This document shows, in pieces, positions 1 through 9,493 of a stretch of 64,000 nucleotides of DNA. The stretch is from JBMNCQ01 sp049366715 (GTDB lineage Bacteria > Bacillota > Peptococcia > Peptococcales > BICA1-8). Made by a program: the position numbers and the translations under genes. Below the pieces are notes generated by a model. It was not told where the DNA came from. It saw only the letters and a program-made list of their open reading frames with translations, and did no database searches. The stretch lies in assembly GCA_049366715.1 (NCBI GenBank), contig JBMNCQ010000004.1, positions 186,001 to 250,000 of the forward strand, in the 5' to 3' direction. Position 1 is the first letter of the stretch. Each line of letters starts with the position of its first letter.

Positions 1-385
1 TACCCTGGGCCAAGGCCAGTTCTACTTTGACTTTGCCCCTGGTAAAGTATACTTTAAGGGGAACCAGTGTCAAACCTTTTTCTTTTGTTTTACCTAAGAG
101 ACGCATGATTTCTTTTTTGTGCATCAACAATTTCCGCTTGCGGACAGGGTCTGCATTAAACCTGTTCCCCTGCTCGTAAGGACTGATATGCATACTAAAG
201 AGATATAACTCTCCGTCTTCCACCTGGGCATAGCTGTCTTTGAGGTTGGCCTTACCCTGGCGTAAAGACTTTACCTCCGTGCCCCTGAGCTCCATCCCGG
301 CCTCAAAGGTTTCTATGATGTGATAATCATGCCGCGCTTTTCTGTTTTCCGTTATTACCTTTACATTTTCCAAACTAACCACCAC
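1..385 (-). CDS. smpB: SsrA-binding protein SmpB (partial, C-terminus outside the window)
   Basis: SmpB binds tmRNA and is needed for trans-translation rescue of stalled ribosomes. The visible 128 or so codons begin with the family hallmark ENRKARHDY, followed by GTEVKSLRQGKANLKDSYA and the MHISPYEQGNR segment. The reading runs off the left edge near the KVKVELALAQG segment, so roughly the last 25 residues are missing. The start is uncertain: in-frame GTG codons lie at 385 and 382 and a TTG at 373, none with a strong ribosome binding site. It lies downstream of rnr on the same strand, the usual rnr-smpB order in Firmicutes, with about 200 bases between them that hold no gene I can see. Identity is secure; only the start is open. 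Confidence 0.93.
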   Translation of the reverse strand, partial: MVVSLENVKVITENRKARHDYHIIETFEAGMELRGTEVKSLRQGKANLKDSYAQVEDGELYLFSMHISPYEQGNRFNADPVRKRKLLMHKKEIMRLLGKTKEKGLTLVPLKVYFTRGKVKVELALAQG

Positions 386-581
386 ACCACTCAGCAAGAT
401 ACAAAAGAGGCAAAATAAAACCCTGGTCCAAAAACAGTCAGGGTAACATTTTAACACAGAATCAACAGGTATAGCAATGTTTTTTGTGTCGTATATCAAT
501 TATACCAGAAATTATATATATGTCAAGCAGCCTTTAGTCTGTGGCCATTACAGGTAATTCTCAAATCTCCCTTTTCCATTC

Positions 582-2726
582 TCAATTATGCGGTTCCTCT
601 TCCACCAGTTCCATATCAATCTGCCTGTCGTCTATATTTACTTTTGTGATCTGGATGGTTACCTTTTGTCCCAACTGGTACTGTTTTTTAGTATTTTCAC
701 CAAGGAGGCTGAAATTCTTTTCGATAAACTGATAAAAGTCATCGGTCATTGTCGAGACATGGACCAGTCCCTCCGCGGAATTTTCCAATTCCACAAAAAA
801 ACCGAAGGAGGTAACACTGCTTATTACACCTTTAAATATTTCCCCTTCAAACTGCTTCATGTATTCGACGATTTTTAAATCTACACTCTCCCTTTCTGCT
901 TCTTCGGCCCGTCTTTCCTGTAAAGAAGACTGTTCCGCATACTCACTCATTTTTAAGTGCAGGTGCTCCAGACGCTTTTTGTCCAATTTATTCCCTTTAC
1001 GGATCATTTCTTTGATTGCCCTGTGAATGGCTAAATCAGGGTACCGCCTGATAGGGGAAGTAAAATGGGAATAATATTTGGAAGCAAGGCCGAAATGCCC
1101 CAAAGCTTCAACAGCATAACGGGCATGTTTCATAGAGCGGAGCATAACGGTAGTTATGGCTTTTTCCTCCGGACGGCCTTCCACTTTTTCCACGACCTTC
1201 TGGTATGCTTTGGGATGTACTTTATCCCCGAGACCTTTAATATATAAACCGAAAATGCCTAAGAAATTGTTTAATTCCTCTATATCCTCATAATCGGGCT
1301 CTTCATGAACTCTGTACAAAAAGGGCACATCCAGCCAGTAATAGTGTTCGGCAACGGTTTCATTGGCACAGATCATAAATTCTTCAATGATTTGATCGGC
1401 CAGGGTTCGTTCCCGCCGGAAAATTTCCACCGGCTTGCCTTTTTCATCCAGCAGAACCTTACTTTCCGGGAAATCAAAATCAATGGCCCCCCGCTGAAGT
1501 CTTTTCTGCCTCAGCTTCAGGCATAATTTCTGCATATTTTTAAAAGTATCCACAAATTCCTGATATCGGGCTGTCAGTTTTCCGTCCCCGTCCTCCAGGA
1601 TTTTGGTCACATTTTTATAGGTCATCCTGTGATTAACATGGATGATTGATTCACAAATATCATGCTCTACTACTTCACCGTTATCATTAATATCCATGAA
1701 ACAGGTCATAGCCAGGCGGTCTTCACCGGCATTTAAACTGCAGATGCCATTGGATAAACGCTGGGGAAGCATAGGGATAACCCTGTCTACCAAATATACA
1801 CTGGTCGCCCGGGCTAAGGCTTCTTGGTCCAGGACGGAATCTTCCTGAACATAGTGCCCCACATCGGCAATATGAACGCCTAAACGATAGTTGCCGCCAG
1901 CCAGGATTTCCAGGGAAACGGCATCGTCCAGATCTTTAGCATCCTCCCCGTCGATGGTTACCATAGGTAAATTGCGCAGGTCCCTGCGGCCACTTACTTC
2001 TTCCGCAGATATCTTGAGGGGCACCCTTTCGGAAGCCTCCAGAACTTTAGCCGGAAATTCTTCGGGAAGCTGATATTTTCTAACGATGGAAACGATATCC
2101 ACCCCGGGATTTCCTTTGCGCCCGATCACCTCTGCCACTATCCCTTCAGGGCTCCTTCTTTTTTCAGGCCACTTGGTTACTTCAATAACTACCTTATCCC
2201 CGTCTGTAGCACCATTAAAATCCTCTTTGCTCACAAAAAAATCCATCCCGATCCGGGAATCATCCGGAATGACAAAACCAAAAGCTTTACTGCTTTCAAT
2301 GGTTCCTACCACCCGGTGATTAGCCCGGGTCAGGATCCTGATGACTTCTCCTTCCTGCTTCTTTTTGGCATCCAGATGCTTATGCAGGCGGACTACGACC
2401 CTGTCATTATGCATAGCACCATTTAAATCATCACCTTTGAGAAAAACATCCCTGTGACTGACATCATCGGGTATCAAGAATGCGAATCCTTTATTATGGC
2501 GCTGAATCCGGCCTACCACCAGATTCATCTGCCGGGGCAGACCGTAACGCTGCTTTCTTGTTAAAATTACCTGTCCCTTCTGCTCCATCTCATCCAGGAC
2601 TTCTCCAAATTGTTCCAGTTCCGCCCCCTCTGTAATCCTAAAATGATCGATTAATTCTTCCCGGGTCAATGGTCTGTAGGCCTTAGTGGCCATAAATTCC
2701 AAAATTTGCTGAATTCTCTCTTCCAT
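582..2726 (-). CDS. rnr: Ribonuclease R (RNase II/R family 3'-5' exoribonuclease)
   Basis: Processive 3'-5' exoribonuclease that degrades structured RNA and works with SmpB-tmRNA in quality control. At 714 residues it has the normal length. An N-terminal winged-helix segment (about 1-65) is followed by cold-shock OB domains, the RNB catalytic domain with the acidic motif DGEDAKDLDDAV (about residues 260-271), and a C-terminal S1 domain (KGVISSVTSFGFFVELE, about 633-650). The ATG at 2726 is preceded by GGAGG at good spacing. It stands upstream of smpB, as in most Firmicutes; here the usual upstream neighbour secG is about 40 kb away, with the sulfonate island in between. Confidence 0.96.
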   Translation of the reverse strand: MEERIQQILEFMATKAYRPLTREELIDHFRITEGAELEQFGEVLDEMEQKGQVILTRKQRYGLPRQMNLVVGRIQRHNKGFAFLIPDDVSHRDVFLKGDDLNGAMHNDRVVVRLHKHLDAKKKQEGEVIRILTRANHRVVGTIESSKAFGFVIPDDSRIGMDFFVSKEDFNGATDGDKVVIEVTKWPEKRRSPEGIVAEVIGRKGNPGVDIVSIVRKYQLPEEFPAKVLEASERVPLKISAEEVSGRRDLRNLPMVTIDGEDAKDLDDAVSLEILAGGNYRLGVHIADVGHYVQEDSVLDQEALARATSVYLVDRVIPMLPQRLSNGICSLNAGEDRLAMTCFMDINDNGEVVEHDICESIIHVNHRMTYKNVTKILEDGDGKLTARYQEFVDTFKNMQKLCLKLRQKRLQRGAIDFDFPESKVLLDEKGKPVEIFRRERTLADQIIEEFMICANETVAEHYYWLDVPFLYRVHEEPDYEDIEELNNFLGIFGLYIKGLGDKVHPKAYQKVVEKVEGRPEEKAITTVMLRSMKHARYAVEALGHFGLASKYYSHFTSPIRRYPDLAIHRAIKEMIRKGNKLDKKRLEHLHLKMSEYAEQSSLQERRAEEAERESVDLKIVEYMKQFEGEIFKGVISSVTSFGFFVELENSAEGLVHVSTMTDDFYQFIEKNFSLLGENTKKQYQLGQKVTIQITKVNIDDRQIDMELVEEEPHN

Positions 2727-2914
2727 AGTTAACCTCCATTGTTAACGTCAAAACGTTTATTGATGGGTACTTGTCCGTAAATATCATCATTACCGGCATA
2801 CCTCCGGATCCTCCACACTTATCCCTGACCAGTCACCGGTAACCAGTCATTAATCACTCTGCATATGAAAATGGATAGACCAATTTAATATTAGTCTACC
2901 CGTAAATTCCCTAT

Positions 2915-3466
2915 CTATAAACCTAATTCTTTATGAATACCCTGCATAGCCTGTAAACCGATTCTAAAGAACTCTTCCAAACTTAAATCCAGTTCACGGC
3001 AGGCTGCAATCTGCACCCGGCTGGCACCTCTGGCAAAACCTTTTTCTTCAAAACGGTTCAGCAAAAAACCGACATCAATGGTAGCCAGGCTTTTTTCCGG
3101 TTTGATCAAGGCCCCGGCAACGATTAAACCCGTCAAGGGGTCCGTACAGAACAAGGCCATATCCATTTTACCCTTGCGCTCCAAGCCGTGAATACCGTTA
3201 TGGGATTTGACGGCATAGACAATGTCCTGGTGCAAACCGGCTTCGGCCAGCATTTCACTGCCCAGGAGGCTGTGCCTATGGGGCTCATTCTTGGTATAAT
3301 CATAATCTATATCATGAAGAAGACCAGCCAGAGCCCACTTCTCCTCATTCTCTCCAAAATGCTTAGCCAGTGCGGCCATAACTGCTTCACAGGACAACAT
3401 ATGCTTTAAAAGATTTTTATTCTTGACATTTTTCTTGATCAGCTCTAAGGCTTCCTGCCTTTCCAT
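2915..3466 (-). CDS. HD-domain metal-dependent phosphohydrolase
   Basis: A 183-residue protein with an HD-type phosphohydrolase fold. His and Asp ligands are visible in LLHDIDYDYTKNEPHRHSLLG (about residues 48-68) and in the following YAVKSHN segment. Stand-alone HD proteins of this size are common in clostridia and their substrates are mostly unknown, so no specific reaction can be given. It lies between rnr and the thioesterase/esterase pair on the same strand, with gaps of about 190 and 60 bases. The start at 3466 has only a weak purine-rich upstream sequence. The 188-base gap towards rnr contains degenerate heptamer repeats (CCAGTCA type, about 2829-2858). Confidence 0.8.
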   Translation of the reverse strand: MERQEALELIKKNVKNKNLLKHMLSCEAVMAALAKHFGENEEKWALAGLLHDIDYDYTKNEPHRHSLLGSEMLAEAGLHQDIVYAVKSHNGIHGLERKGKMDMALFCTDPLTGLIVAGALIKPEKSLATIDVGFLLNRFEEKGFARGASRVQIAACRELDLSLEEFFRIGLQAMQGIHKELGL

Positions 3467-3524
3467 GTTTTGTCCACCCCTCAGTAGTTGTTTTCAATAG
3501 CTGTGGTGCTGTTTTCCACGCAAA

Positions 3525-3950
3525 TCATTCTTCATGACACTTTTTGCCTTCCTCCATTTTCCCGACGACCATAAACCTGGCCAGGGCTTCTGCCGCCATT
3601 TTACCGCTGGGTAAATACACTTCAGCTTCTAAATCAACGATAGTTTTACGGGCATTGGTTATCCTTGCTTCAAAAACAATTTTTTCACCGATAGGCACCG
3701 GTTCTCTGAATCTTACTTCCAAACGGGCGGTAACACCAATTAAACCCAGGGTATTTACACTGCGGGCCATTACCTCATCAAGAATTGTCGAAATCAGCCC
3801 TCCGTGCAGCATACCGGGATAACCTTCATGTTCCGGCTGAGGAACAAAGCTGGTCTTTACCTTATTCTCCTCTGCCGTAAATTTCAACTGCAGGCCTTTG
3901 GGGTTTTTCTCGCCACAAGCAAAACACATGTGATCATAATAAAATTCCAT
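3525..3950 (-). CDS. Hotdog-fold thioesterase, PaaI-like
   Basis: A 141-residue hotdog-fold acyl-CoA thioesterase of the PaaI/YbgC-like group. The motif GYPGMLHGGLISTILDEVMA carries the characteristic HGG and the Asp/Glu helix seen in this family. A CxxC pair near the N-terminus (FACGEKNPKGL) is also typical. I start it at the ATG at 3950, which has a strong AGGGGG site eight bases upstream, not at the longer in-frame start at 3995 inside the esterase gene. The upstream esterase stop codon ends only two bases before this ATG, so the two are probably cotranscribed. The substrate is unknown. Confidence 0.82.
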   Translation of the reverse strand: MEFYYDHMCFACGEKNPKGLQLKFTAEENKVKTSFVPQPEHEGYPGMLHGGLISTILDEVMARSVNTLGLIGVTARLEVRFREPVPIGEKIVFEARITNARKTIVDLEAEVYLPSGKMAAEALARFMVVGKMEEGKKCHEE

Positions 3951-3952
3951 TG

Positions 3953-4699
3953 TTAATCCCCCTTTACATTTTCCTTGATGAAATCTTCTACCCAAGAAAA
4001 TACCTGATCCCTTTCAATATCCAAAGTAGCAATATGCCCGGAGTTTTTAAGCCAGTGCAGTTTTTTGTCCTTACTGCCAAGGTGATCATAGATATATTGG
4101 GCACTGCGGGGTTCCACCGTCTTATCCAGAGTAGACTGTATGATTAACGCAGGATGTTTAACAGCTTTCAGTTCTCCTTTAATGACAGGCAGCATTTTTA
4201 CCAGACTGGCTGTACAGCATAGCGGGTATTGCTCATACCAGAAAGAGTCATAATTCTTACTGCCGTAATTTTTCTTCTGAGAATAGCGGACAAAATATTG
4301 TAAAACAGGTGTCAAATAGGCTTTCCGCTTAGCCAGGAAAATAGGTGCACAGATAGCCGCCACCCCTGTAAAATGCTCACAGGCCGCAAGATGCAGAGCT
4401 AAATCACCGCCCATGGATAAACCGATGACAAAAATATCCCGGCACTGCTCTTTTAATTGCCGCAAGCCCTTGGCAGCCTCTGCGTACCAGTCCGGCCATT
4501 TCGTTAAAGCCAGATCTGCGACACTTGTTCCATGGCCCGGCAGCCTGATGCCTTTCACCGTATACCCAGCTGAAGCTAAATGTTCGCCTAACGGCCTCAT
4601 TTCACCAGGGGAGCCGGTAAAGCCATGAATCAATAAACACCCTGTCTCATTACCCGGAAAATCGAAAGGCTCTCTATGCCTGCGCCTGTTTTCCATCAT
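3953..4699 (-). CDS. Alpha/beta-hydrolase, carboxylesterase Est30 type
   Basis: A 248-residue alpha/beta hydrolase resembling the Est30/YvaK carboxylesterase. Features seen are the oxyanion region CLLIHGFTGSPGEM, the nucleophile elbow GLSMGG (about residues 93-98), the acid region QSTLDKTVEPRSA and the terminal His in NSGHIATLD. In many Firmicutes this esterase sits between secG and rnr; here it keeps its place next to rnr but secG lies 39 kb away. It is followed after two bases by the thioesterase gene. The physiological substrate is not known for the family in general. Confidence 0.88.
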   Translation of the reverse strand: MMENRRRHREPFDFPGNETGCLLIHGFTGSPGEMRPLGEHLASAGYTVKGIRLPGHGTSVADLALTKWPDWYAEAAKGLRQLKEQCRDIFVIGLSMGGDLALHLAACEHFTGVAAICAPIFLAKRKAYLTPVLQYFVRYSQKKNYGSKNYDSFWYEQYPLCCTASLVKMLPVIKGELKAVKHPALIIQSTLDKTVEPRSAQYIYDHLGSKDKKLHWLKNSGHIATLDIERDQVFSWVEDFIKENVKGD

Positions 4700-4761
4700 T
4701 CATCACTTGCCTTTTCATTGTCATATTTTTTCTATTCTAGAAAAATTGCTAATAACCTTTA

Positions 4762-5973
4762 TTATTTAAATAATGTCTGTTTACGAAAAGCCGGAGGTAC
4801 AATCCAGAGCACTAGAACTGTCAAAAGAAGGATTCCCCCCAGCAGATACGGGTAAAATAAGCCGGTTTGCAGTGTGATCAGCTGATAAGCCATAAATGGC
4901 CCCAGAGCAGCGCCAATATCCAGTACAATCGTATAAATGGCTATAATTCTGACGGAAAACTTTTGTTTTGCTATATCGGATGCCAAAGAATCACTTAAGG
5001 TTACTAAAGCAGTTGCTGTAACCATCAGTAACAATACGACTCCTATCCATACCGGTAACGGCAGGGGAAAATCAAGAGCCGTTATGAAAAATCCTATGGC
5101 CCCCAAAGCCAGGAACGGTAAAAAAAGGACCTCCCTGTTTTCCTGCCGGTCTGACCAGCCGCCGATTAAAGATGCCAAAAAAGGTTCCCATAACCAGCGG
5201 ATTCCCAGCAAAAATCCGGATAAAGCCGCAGCGGTGATACAAAACCCCGCAATAAAAATACTTTCTTGATAATGACGGGCAACGAATAAGCTAAGGGTTG
5301 ACGCCACAATCCCTTCAAAAAGCAGCGCAATGATCAGGCCGCCTGCCATCACTCTGATAACTGCAAAGGATAAATTCAAGCCGCTTTCCGCCTTAATATT
5401 TTTCGTATCAAATACCCGATAATTAGGAACAAGGAAGAATACAACAGGAAGTACTAAGAAGATAAAAAATCCAAACAAAACTAAAGTAGTTTTAAAACCT
5501 AATATTCCCGTTAGAACCCCTCCGGCCAGCAGACCAAAAAAATCCCCCAGCCTGTGCAAACCGTTATATTTTCCCATCAACCGCCCTCTATCATCCTCGC
5601 CTGCTTCGGAAATTACCGCTAAAAAACCTCCCAATTTTAGCAGTGACCAGGAAATTCCCCACAGGGTCCTAAGGATTAACCACATCTTAAAACCACTAAA
5701 TATTCCATAACCCCAAGTAGCTGCTGCAGCCAGTGCTACGGCAGCAACCAGTGCCGGCCGGATTTTTATTTTACTATACAGCCAGCCGACAAAAGCATTG
5801 AGAGGCAACCTGACTACACGGTTAACAGATAAAATTATGCTTACTTCCCATAATGAATTTAATCCTGCTTCCTGCCAATATAAAGGTAAGGTAACATACA
5901 ACATAGAGTTGCCTAAAAGGCACACTGCCGTAACCAGGGATACGGAAACCACTGTCTGATCCTTTATCATCAT
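4762..5973 (-). CDS. Major facilitator superfamily transporter
   Basis: A 403-residue integral membrane protein with about 12 hydrophobic segments and the MFS loop-2/3-like motif GRLMGKYNGLHRLGDFFG between transmembrane segments. I place the start at the ATG at 5973, preceded by AGGAAGGG seven bases upstream; a longer frame reaches 6051 but has no ribosome binding site and adds a charged N-terminus unlike an MFS protein. It is the last minus-strand gene before the sulfonate island. The substrate cannot be read from the sequence; drug or metabolite export are equally possible. Confidence 0.8.
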   Translation of the reverse strand: MMIKDQTVVSVSLVTAVCLLGNSMLYVTLPLYWQEAGLNSLWEVSIILSVNRVVRLPLNAFVGWLYSKIKIRPALVAAVALAAAATWGYGIFSGFKMWLILRTLWGISWSLLKLGGFLAVISEAGEDDRGRLMGKYNGLHRLGDFFGLLAGGVLTGILGFKTTLVLFGFFIFLVLPVVFFLVPNYRVFDTKNIKAESGLNLSFAVIRVMAGGLIIALLFEGIVASTLSLFVARHYQESIFIAGFCITAAALSGFLLGIRWLWEPFLASLIGGWSDRQENREVLFLPFLALGAIGFFITALDFPLPLPVWIGVVLLLMVTATALVTLSDSLASDIAKQKFSVRIIAIYTIVLDIGAALGPFMAYQLITLQTGLFYPYLLGGILLLTVLVLWIVPPAFRKQTLFK

Positions 5974-6894
5974 GATCTTACCCTTCCTAGAGATTTTTTT
6001 ATCCGGGGTATTTAGCTTAATATCCAGCAAAGATTTACCGAAATATTCCATTGAACCAATTCCGCAGGGAACCCGGATTAAAATATTCTTAGCTATGTTT
6101 TAGAAGGTTTACTATTGGTGCGGTGATTTTACAATTGAATACATTATTATTTCAATTTGATCATTGACTTTAGAAAATCATCCGTTTATAATTCAAAATT
6201 ATAAACGGATAATGAAATTGGCTTTAAAGACCATTCATGCAGAAATAACCACTGATATTGTACCTGGTTTTAATAGCATGCTATATTTTCACGAATGTAA
6301 ATTTTTATTTTAAACAACAAGTATATAATTGATAGCAGTGACGCTAATTTATCGCAAGCAGAAATGCTTTGTGAAATAGTGTCATTTTTATTTTTTAAAG
6401 GAGATGATGACGGTCTTAATGCTAATTCGCTTAAATTATCTTTAAAGAAGGGACTCGCAGGGAATAGCTGCCCTGCTGATATTACTAAGGAATTATAGTT
6501 ACCGCCGGTTAAAGATGTCAAGAATTATTACCTGCCGGCTCCCCTGATCTAGAAATTTTGCTAATTTCCAAAAATATTAATATCAAAACTAACTTTTTTT
6601 AAAAATTATGTAAATCATTTTTAATGATTTTATTAAAACCATTATCTTAGGCATGGTACAATTATATAGCGAAATAAAATCATAAGCATAAATTTTATTT
6701 ATCACCGTTCCAATTATCCTTGGACGACTTAAATACTTCCTGCTGGAGGTGATTTATCACTAAATTCATTGGAAAACTAAGTCTATTTGCTCTTATTTTC
6801 CTAAATTTTTAAAAATTCAGAAGACTTTGGATGAATCATGGATTTACTTTTCCACCCGGCTCGGCGTCATTAGATTAGAGAGGAGATTGATAGA
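5974..6894. other. 921-base intergenic region, no convincing gene
   Basis: AT-rich stretch between the divergent MFS and TRAP genes. It contains a perfect 13-bp inverted repeat with a 5-base loop (6180-6210, ATCCGTTTATAAT and its complement), without a T-run. A possible extended -10 element, TGGTACAAT, lies at 6654-6662 for the plus-strand TRAP operon; no good -35 box was found. Open frames here (for example a 45-codon plus frame starting at 6364 and an 83-codon minus frame) have no recognisable product. It may hold operators for the island boundary, but nothing is certain. Confidence 0.5.
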
Positions 6895-8205
6895 TTGAGT
6901 GTTGAACTTATCACCTTATTAATGTTTGCTTGTCTTTTTATTTCCTTATTTTTGGGTCTGCCTGTTGCTCTTGGTTTGGGGGGCACTGCCATTCTTTTTG
7001 CGCTTTTAATGAGTCCCCATACTTTGCTGGCTGCACCCAGTGCTTTCTTTTATACTCCCTGGCAATATGTTTTAGTGACCATTCCCTTGTTTCTTTTTAT
7101 GGGCAATCTCATCCGCTATTCCGGCATTGCCGATGCCGCTTATGACGCGGCGTATAAACTAATCGGCCATGTCGCGGGAGGTTTAGCGATGGGCACAGTT
7201 GTAATCTGTACCCTTTTTGCCGCAATTACCGGAATAACTCCTCCGGCGACGGTTACCATGGGACAGATTGCTTACCCTTCTATGATGAAGTATAAATACC
7301 ATAACGGAATAGCCATAGGCGCAATCGGGGCAGGCGGGGCATTAGGGGCCCTCATCCCCCCCAGTGTTCCTTTTATTTTCTATGGACTATTGGCCAAAGA
7401 ATCAATCGGAGCTCTATTTTTGGGCGGAGTCCTGCCGGGGGTAATGCTGGCCTCCTTTTATGTACTTTATATCGGTATAAGATGTAAACTGCAGCCCCAT
7501 ATGGGACCTCCGACACCTCCGGACGAAATGTTTTCCCCAAGGGAAAAAATCACTGCGGTTATCAGCATTTGGCCGTTTATTGTCCTGATTTTCCTGGTCC
7601 TGGGCGTAATCTGGTTAGGGATCGCAACACCTCAGGAAGCTGCTGCCTTCGGTGCCGGGGGAGCCTTAATTATCAACCTCGTCTACCGTAGGCTCACCAA
7701 GCAGGTGCTCAAAGATTCCCTGGAATCCACCGTTAAGCTTACAGCAATGGGATTATGGATTCTGATCGGTGCTAACTTATTTACTAATGTTTTCAGCGCC
7801 TTAGGCTGTCAAGAAGTAATAACCTCAACTGCTCTGGCCATGCCCGGCGGCAGGTGGGGAGTACTGGTTATGATGATGTTTATTATCATGGTGCTGGGGA
7901 TGATGATGGATGACTGGGCAATAATCATGCTCTGCACACCTTTATTTATTCCGATTATCACTGAACTGGGTTTTGATAAGCTGTGGTTCGGCGTCTTATT
8001 TGTCGTGAATATCCAGATTGCTTATCTTTCCCCACCCTTTGGCTTTGTTCTTTTCTGGATCAAGAGCATTCTGCCCAAGGATGTAAATATGGGTGCTGTT
8101 TATCGCTCTGTCTTGCCGTTCATTGTCCTCCAAGTAATTGGTTTGCTTTTAATTATATTATTCCCGCAGATCGCTATGTGGCTGCCCAATACGGTTTTCA
8201 AGTAA
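6895..8205 (+). CDS. dctM: TRAP transporter large membrane subunit (DctM family)
   Basis: Large 436-residue subunit of a tripartite ATP-independent periplasmic transporter, which imports organic acids or sulfonates using an ion gradient. About 11-12 hydrophobic segments are seen with typical DctM motifs such as GALGALIPPSVPFIFYG and NIQIAYLSPPFGF. The start is a TTG at 6895 with AGGAG nine bases upstream. The gene order here is M-P-Q instead of the usual P-Q-M. Downstream are its binding protein and small subunit, then a two-component system that probably controls it. The likely cargo is taurine or a related compound because the neighbours catabolise taurine, but this is inference. Confidence 0.9.
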   Translation: MSVELITLLMFACLFISLFLGLPVALGLGGTAILFALLMSPHTLLAAPSAFFYTPWQYVLVTIPLFLFMGNLIRYSGIADAAYDAAYKLIGHVAGGLAMGTVVICTLFAAITGITPPATVTMGQIAYPSMMKYKYHNGIAIGAIGAGGALGALIPPSVPFIFYGLLAKESIGALFLGGVLPGVMLASFYVLYIGIRCKLQPHMGPPTPPDEMFSPREKITAVISIWPFIVLIFLVLGVIWLGIATPQEAAAFGAGGALIINLVYRRLTKQVLKDSLESTVKLTAMGLWILIGANLFTNVFSALGCQEVITSTALAMPGGRWGVLVMMMFIIMVLGMMMDDWAIIMLCTPLFIPIITELGFDKLWFGVLFVVNIQIAYLSPPFGFVLFWIKSILPKDVNMGAVYRSVLPFIVLQVIGLLLIILFPQIAMWLPNTVFK

Positions 8206-8368
8206 AACACGGCACAAGATATTTCACGTCCGCCACGATTATTTTTTTCGTTGAAGTGGTTATGACGTCATGATGTAATGAAATATTCAGGAGGTGATTT
8301 CAGGAATAGATAACATTATGTTTAATCATGCCTTGGTAATCTAAAGAAAAAAAGGAGGTATCTTTTTA

Positions 8369-9466
8369 ATGAAAAAATATTCTATATTCATGCTTGTCTT
8401 GCTGTTAACTATTAGCATATTTTTGGCAGGCTGCTCGGAAAAACCTAAAGTCCAAGAACAGCCCAATGCCGGATCAGAGCAGGCGCAAGAAGCTTATGGT
8501 CCCCCGGCAGAGGTGACAAAATGGGTCATGCAGCCCTGCTTTGATTCTTCAGATGCTGGCTGGGGCCTGGGTGTTGTGCCGTGGATTAAGGCTGTGGAAG
8601 AAGCCACCCAAGGTACGGTAAAGATCGAACTGCTTCCTGCAGGCTCCATAACCAGCGGGGATGAAGCATTCGGTGCCACTGCCGCCGGTATGATAGATGT
8701 CTATGCCGGTTGGGCAACTGTCTATGGCGGTGAAATGCCTGAGGGGATGCTGGCTTTTGGAATGGCAATGGGTGCCGATAACCATGAAGAAGCCTGGGAA
8801 GCTATGTGGGGTGATCCTAAATATAAAATAGGTGAGATTGTTCAAGCGGCAGCCCATGACCGTAATCTCCACTGGGCCGGCTGGACTAACCAGGGGCCTA
8901 ATGCTGCTTTCACGAAATTCCCGGTACATAAACTGGAGGACTTTGCCGGGCATAAAATGAGAGCCGGCGGTCCGCAAGCTCTCTTCTTCGAAGCAATGGG
9001 CGGGGCACCGGTTTCCTTACCAGGTTCGGAAATATACATGTCAATAAGGCTGGGGACTATTGACGGCGCCTTCTGGGATACCGGGGGCATAGATGATATG
9101 AAGTTCCCTGAAGTAATAAAATATGCAATTATGCCCGGCTGGTGCCCTGCTCAGCATCAGGAAATCTATATCAACCTGGCTAAGTGGAACGCCCTTACCG
9201 ATTGGCAAAGGGACCGCATCGATGAAATCTTCCAATCAAGTTATTTTGAAACCAGCCAGCTGCATGCCGACGGTGTAGAAGAAGCCTTGGACATCCTCGT
9301 GCAAAGCGGCGGTGAAATCATCACTTTATCTGATGAAGAAATAGAGAGAATGCGTGTTAAGTCTGTAGAAGAAGTATGGCCGAAGGTAGCTGAAAAGTCA
9401 GCAGAAACTGCCAAAGGCGTTGAACTGTGGATACAATTTCTCAAGGATAAAGGTAAATTAAAATAA
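8369..9466 (+). CDS. dctP: TRAP transporter solute-binding lipoprotein (DctP family)
   Basis: Extracytoplasmic binding protein of 365 residues. The N-terminus is a lipoprotein signal with lipobox LAGC and Cys22 as the predicted lipidation site, followed by a linker and the DctP fold. The central segment HKMRAGGPQALFFEAMGGAPVS carries the conserved Arg expected to bind an anionic group. A GGAGG site precedes the ATG. It shows little visible similarity to the second DctP at 33727, so the two systems probably carry different substrates. A 163-base gap from dctM contains no gene. Substrate assignment to taurine is only by context. Confidence 0.9.
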   Translation: MKKYSIFMLVLLLTISIFLAGCSEKPKVQEQPNAGSEQAQEAYGPPAEVTKWVMQPCFDSSDAGWGLGVVPWIKAVEEATQGTVKIELLPAGSITSGDEAFGATAAGMIDVYAGWATVYGGEMPEGMLAFGMAMGADNHEEAWEAMWGDPKYKIGEIVQAAAHDRNLHWAGWTNQGPNAAFTKFPVHKLEDFAGHKMRAGGPQALFFEAMGGAPVSLPGSEIYMSIRLGTIDGAFWDTGGIDDMKFPEVIKYAIMPGWCPAQHQEIYINLAKWNALTDWQRDRIDEIFQSSYFETSQLHADGVEEALDILVQSGGEIITLSDEEIERMRVKSVEEVWPKVAEKSAETAKGVELWIQFLKDKGKLK

Positions 9467-9493
9467 GCCGTCAGGAGGGGGTGTATAGACAAA

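Noticed and set aside
6270..6521. 83-codon minus-strand frame
   Set aside because: No ribosome binding site, no recognisable motif and low-complexity composition; probably chance.
6600..6890. Sigma-54 promoter upstream of the first TRAP operon
   Set aside because: TGG and GC pairs occur but never in the required spacing, and no GTTGYA-N4-TGCAAC site is present.
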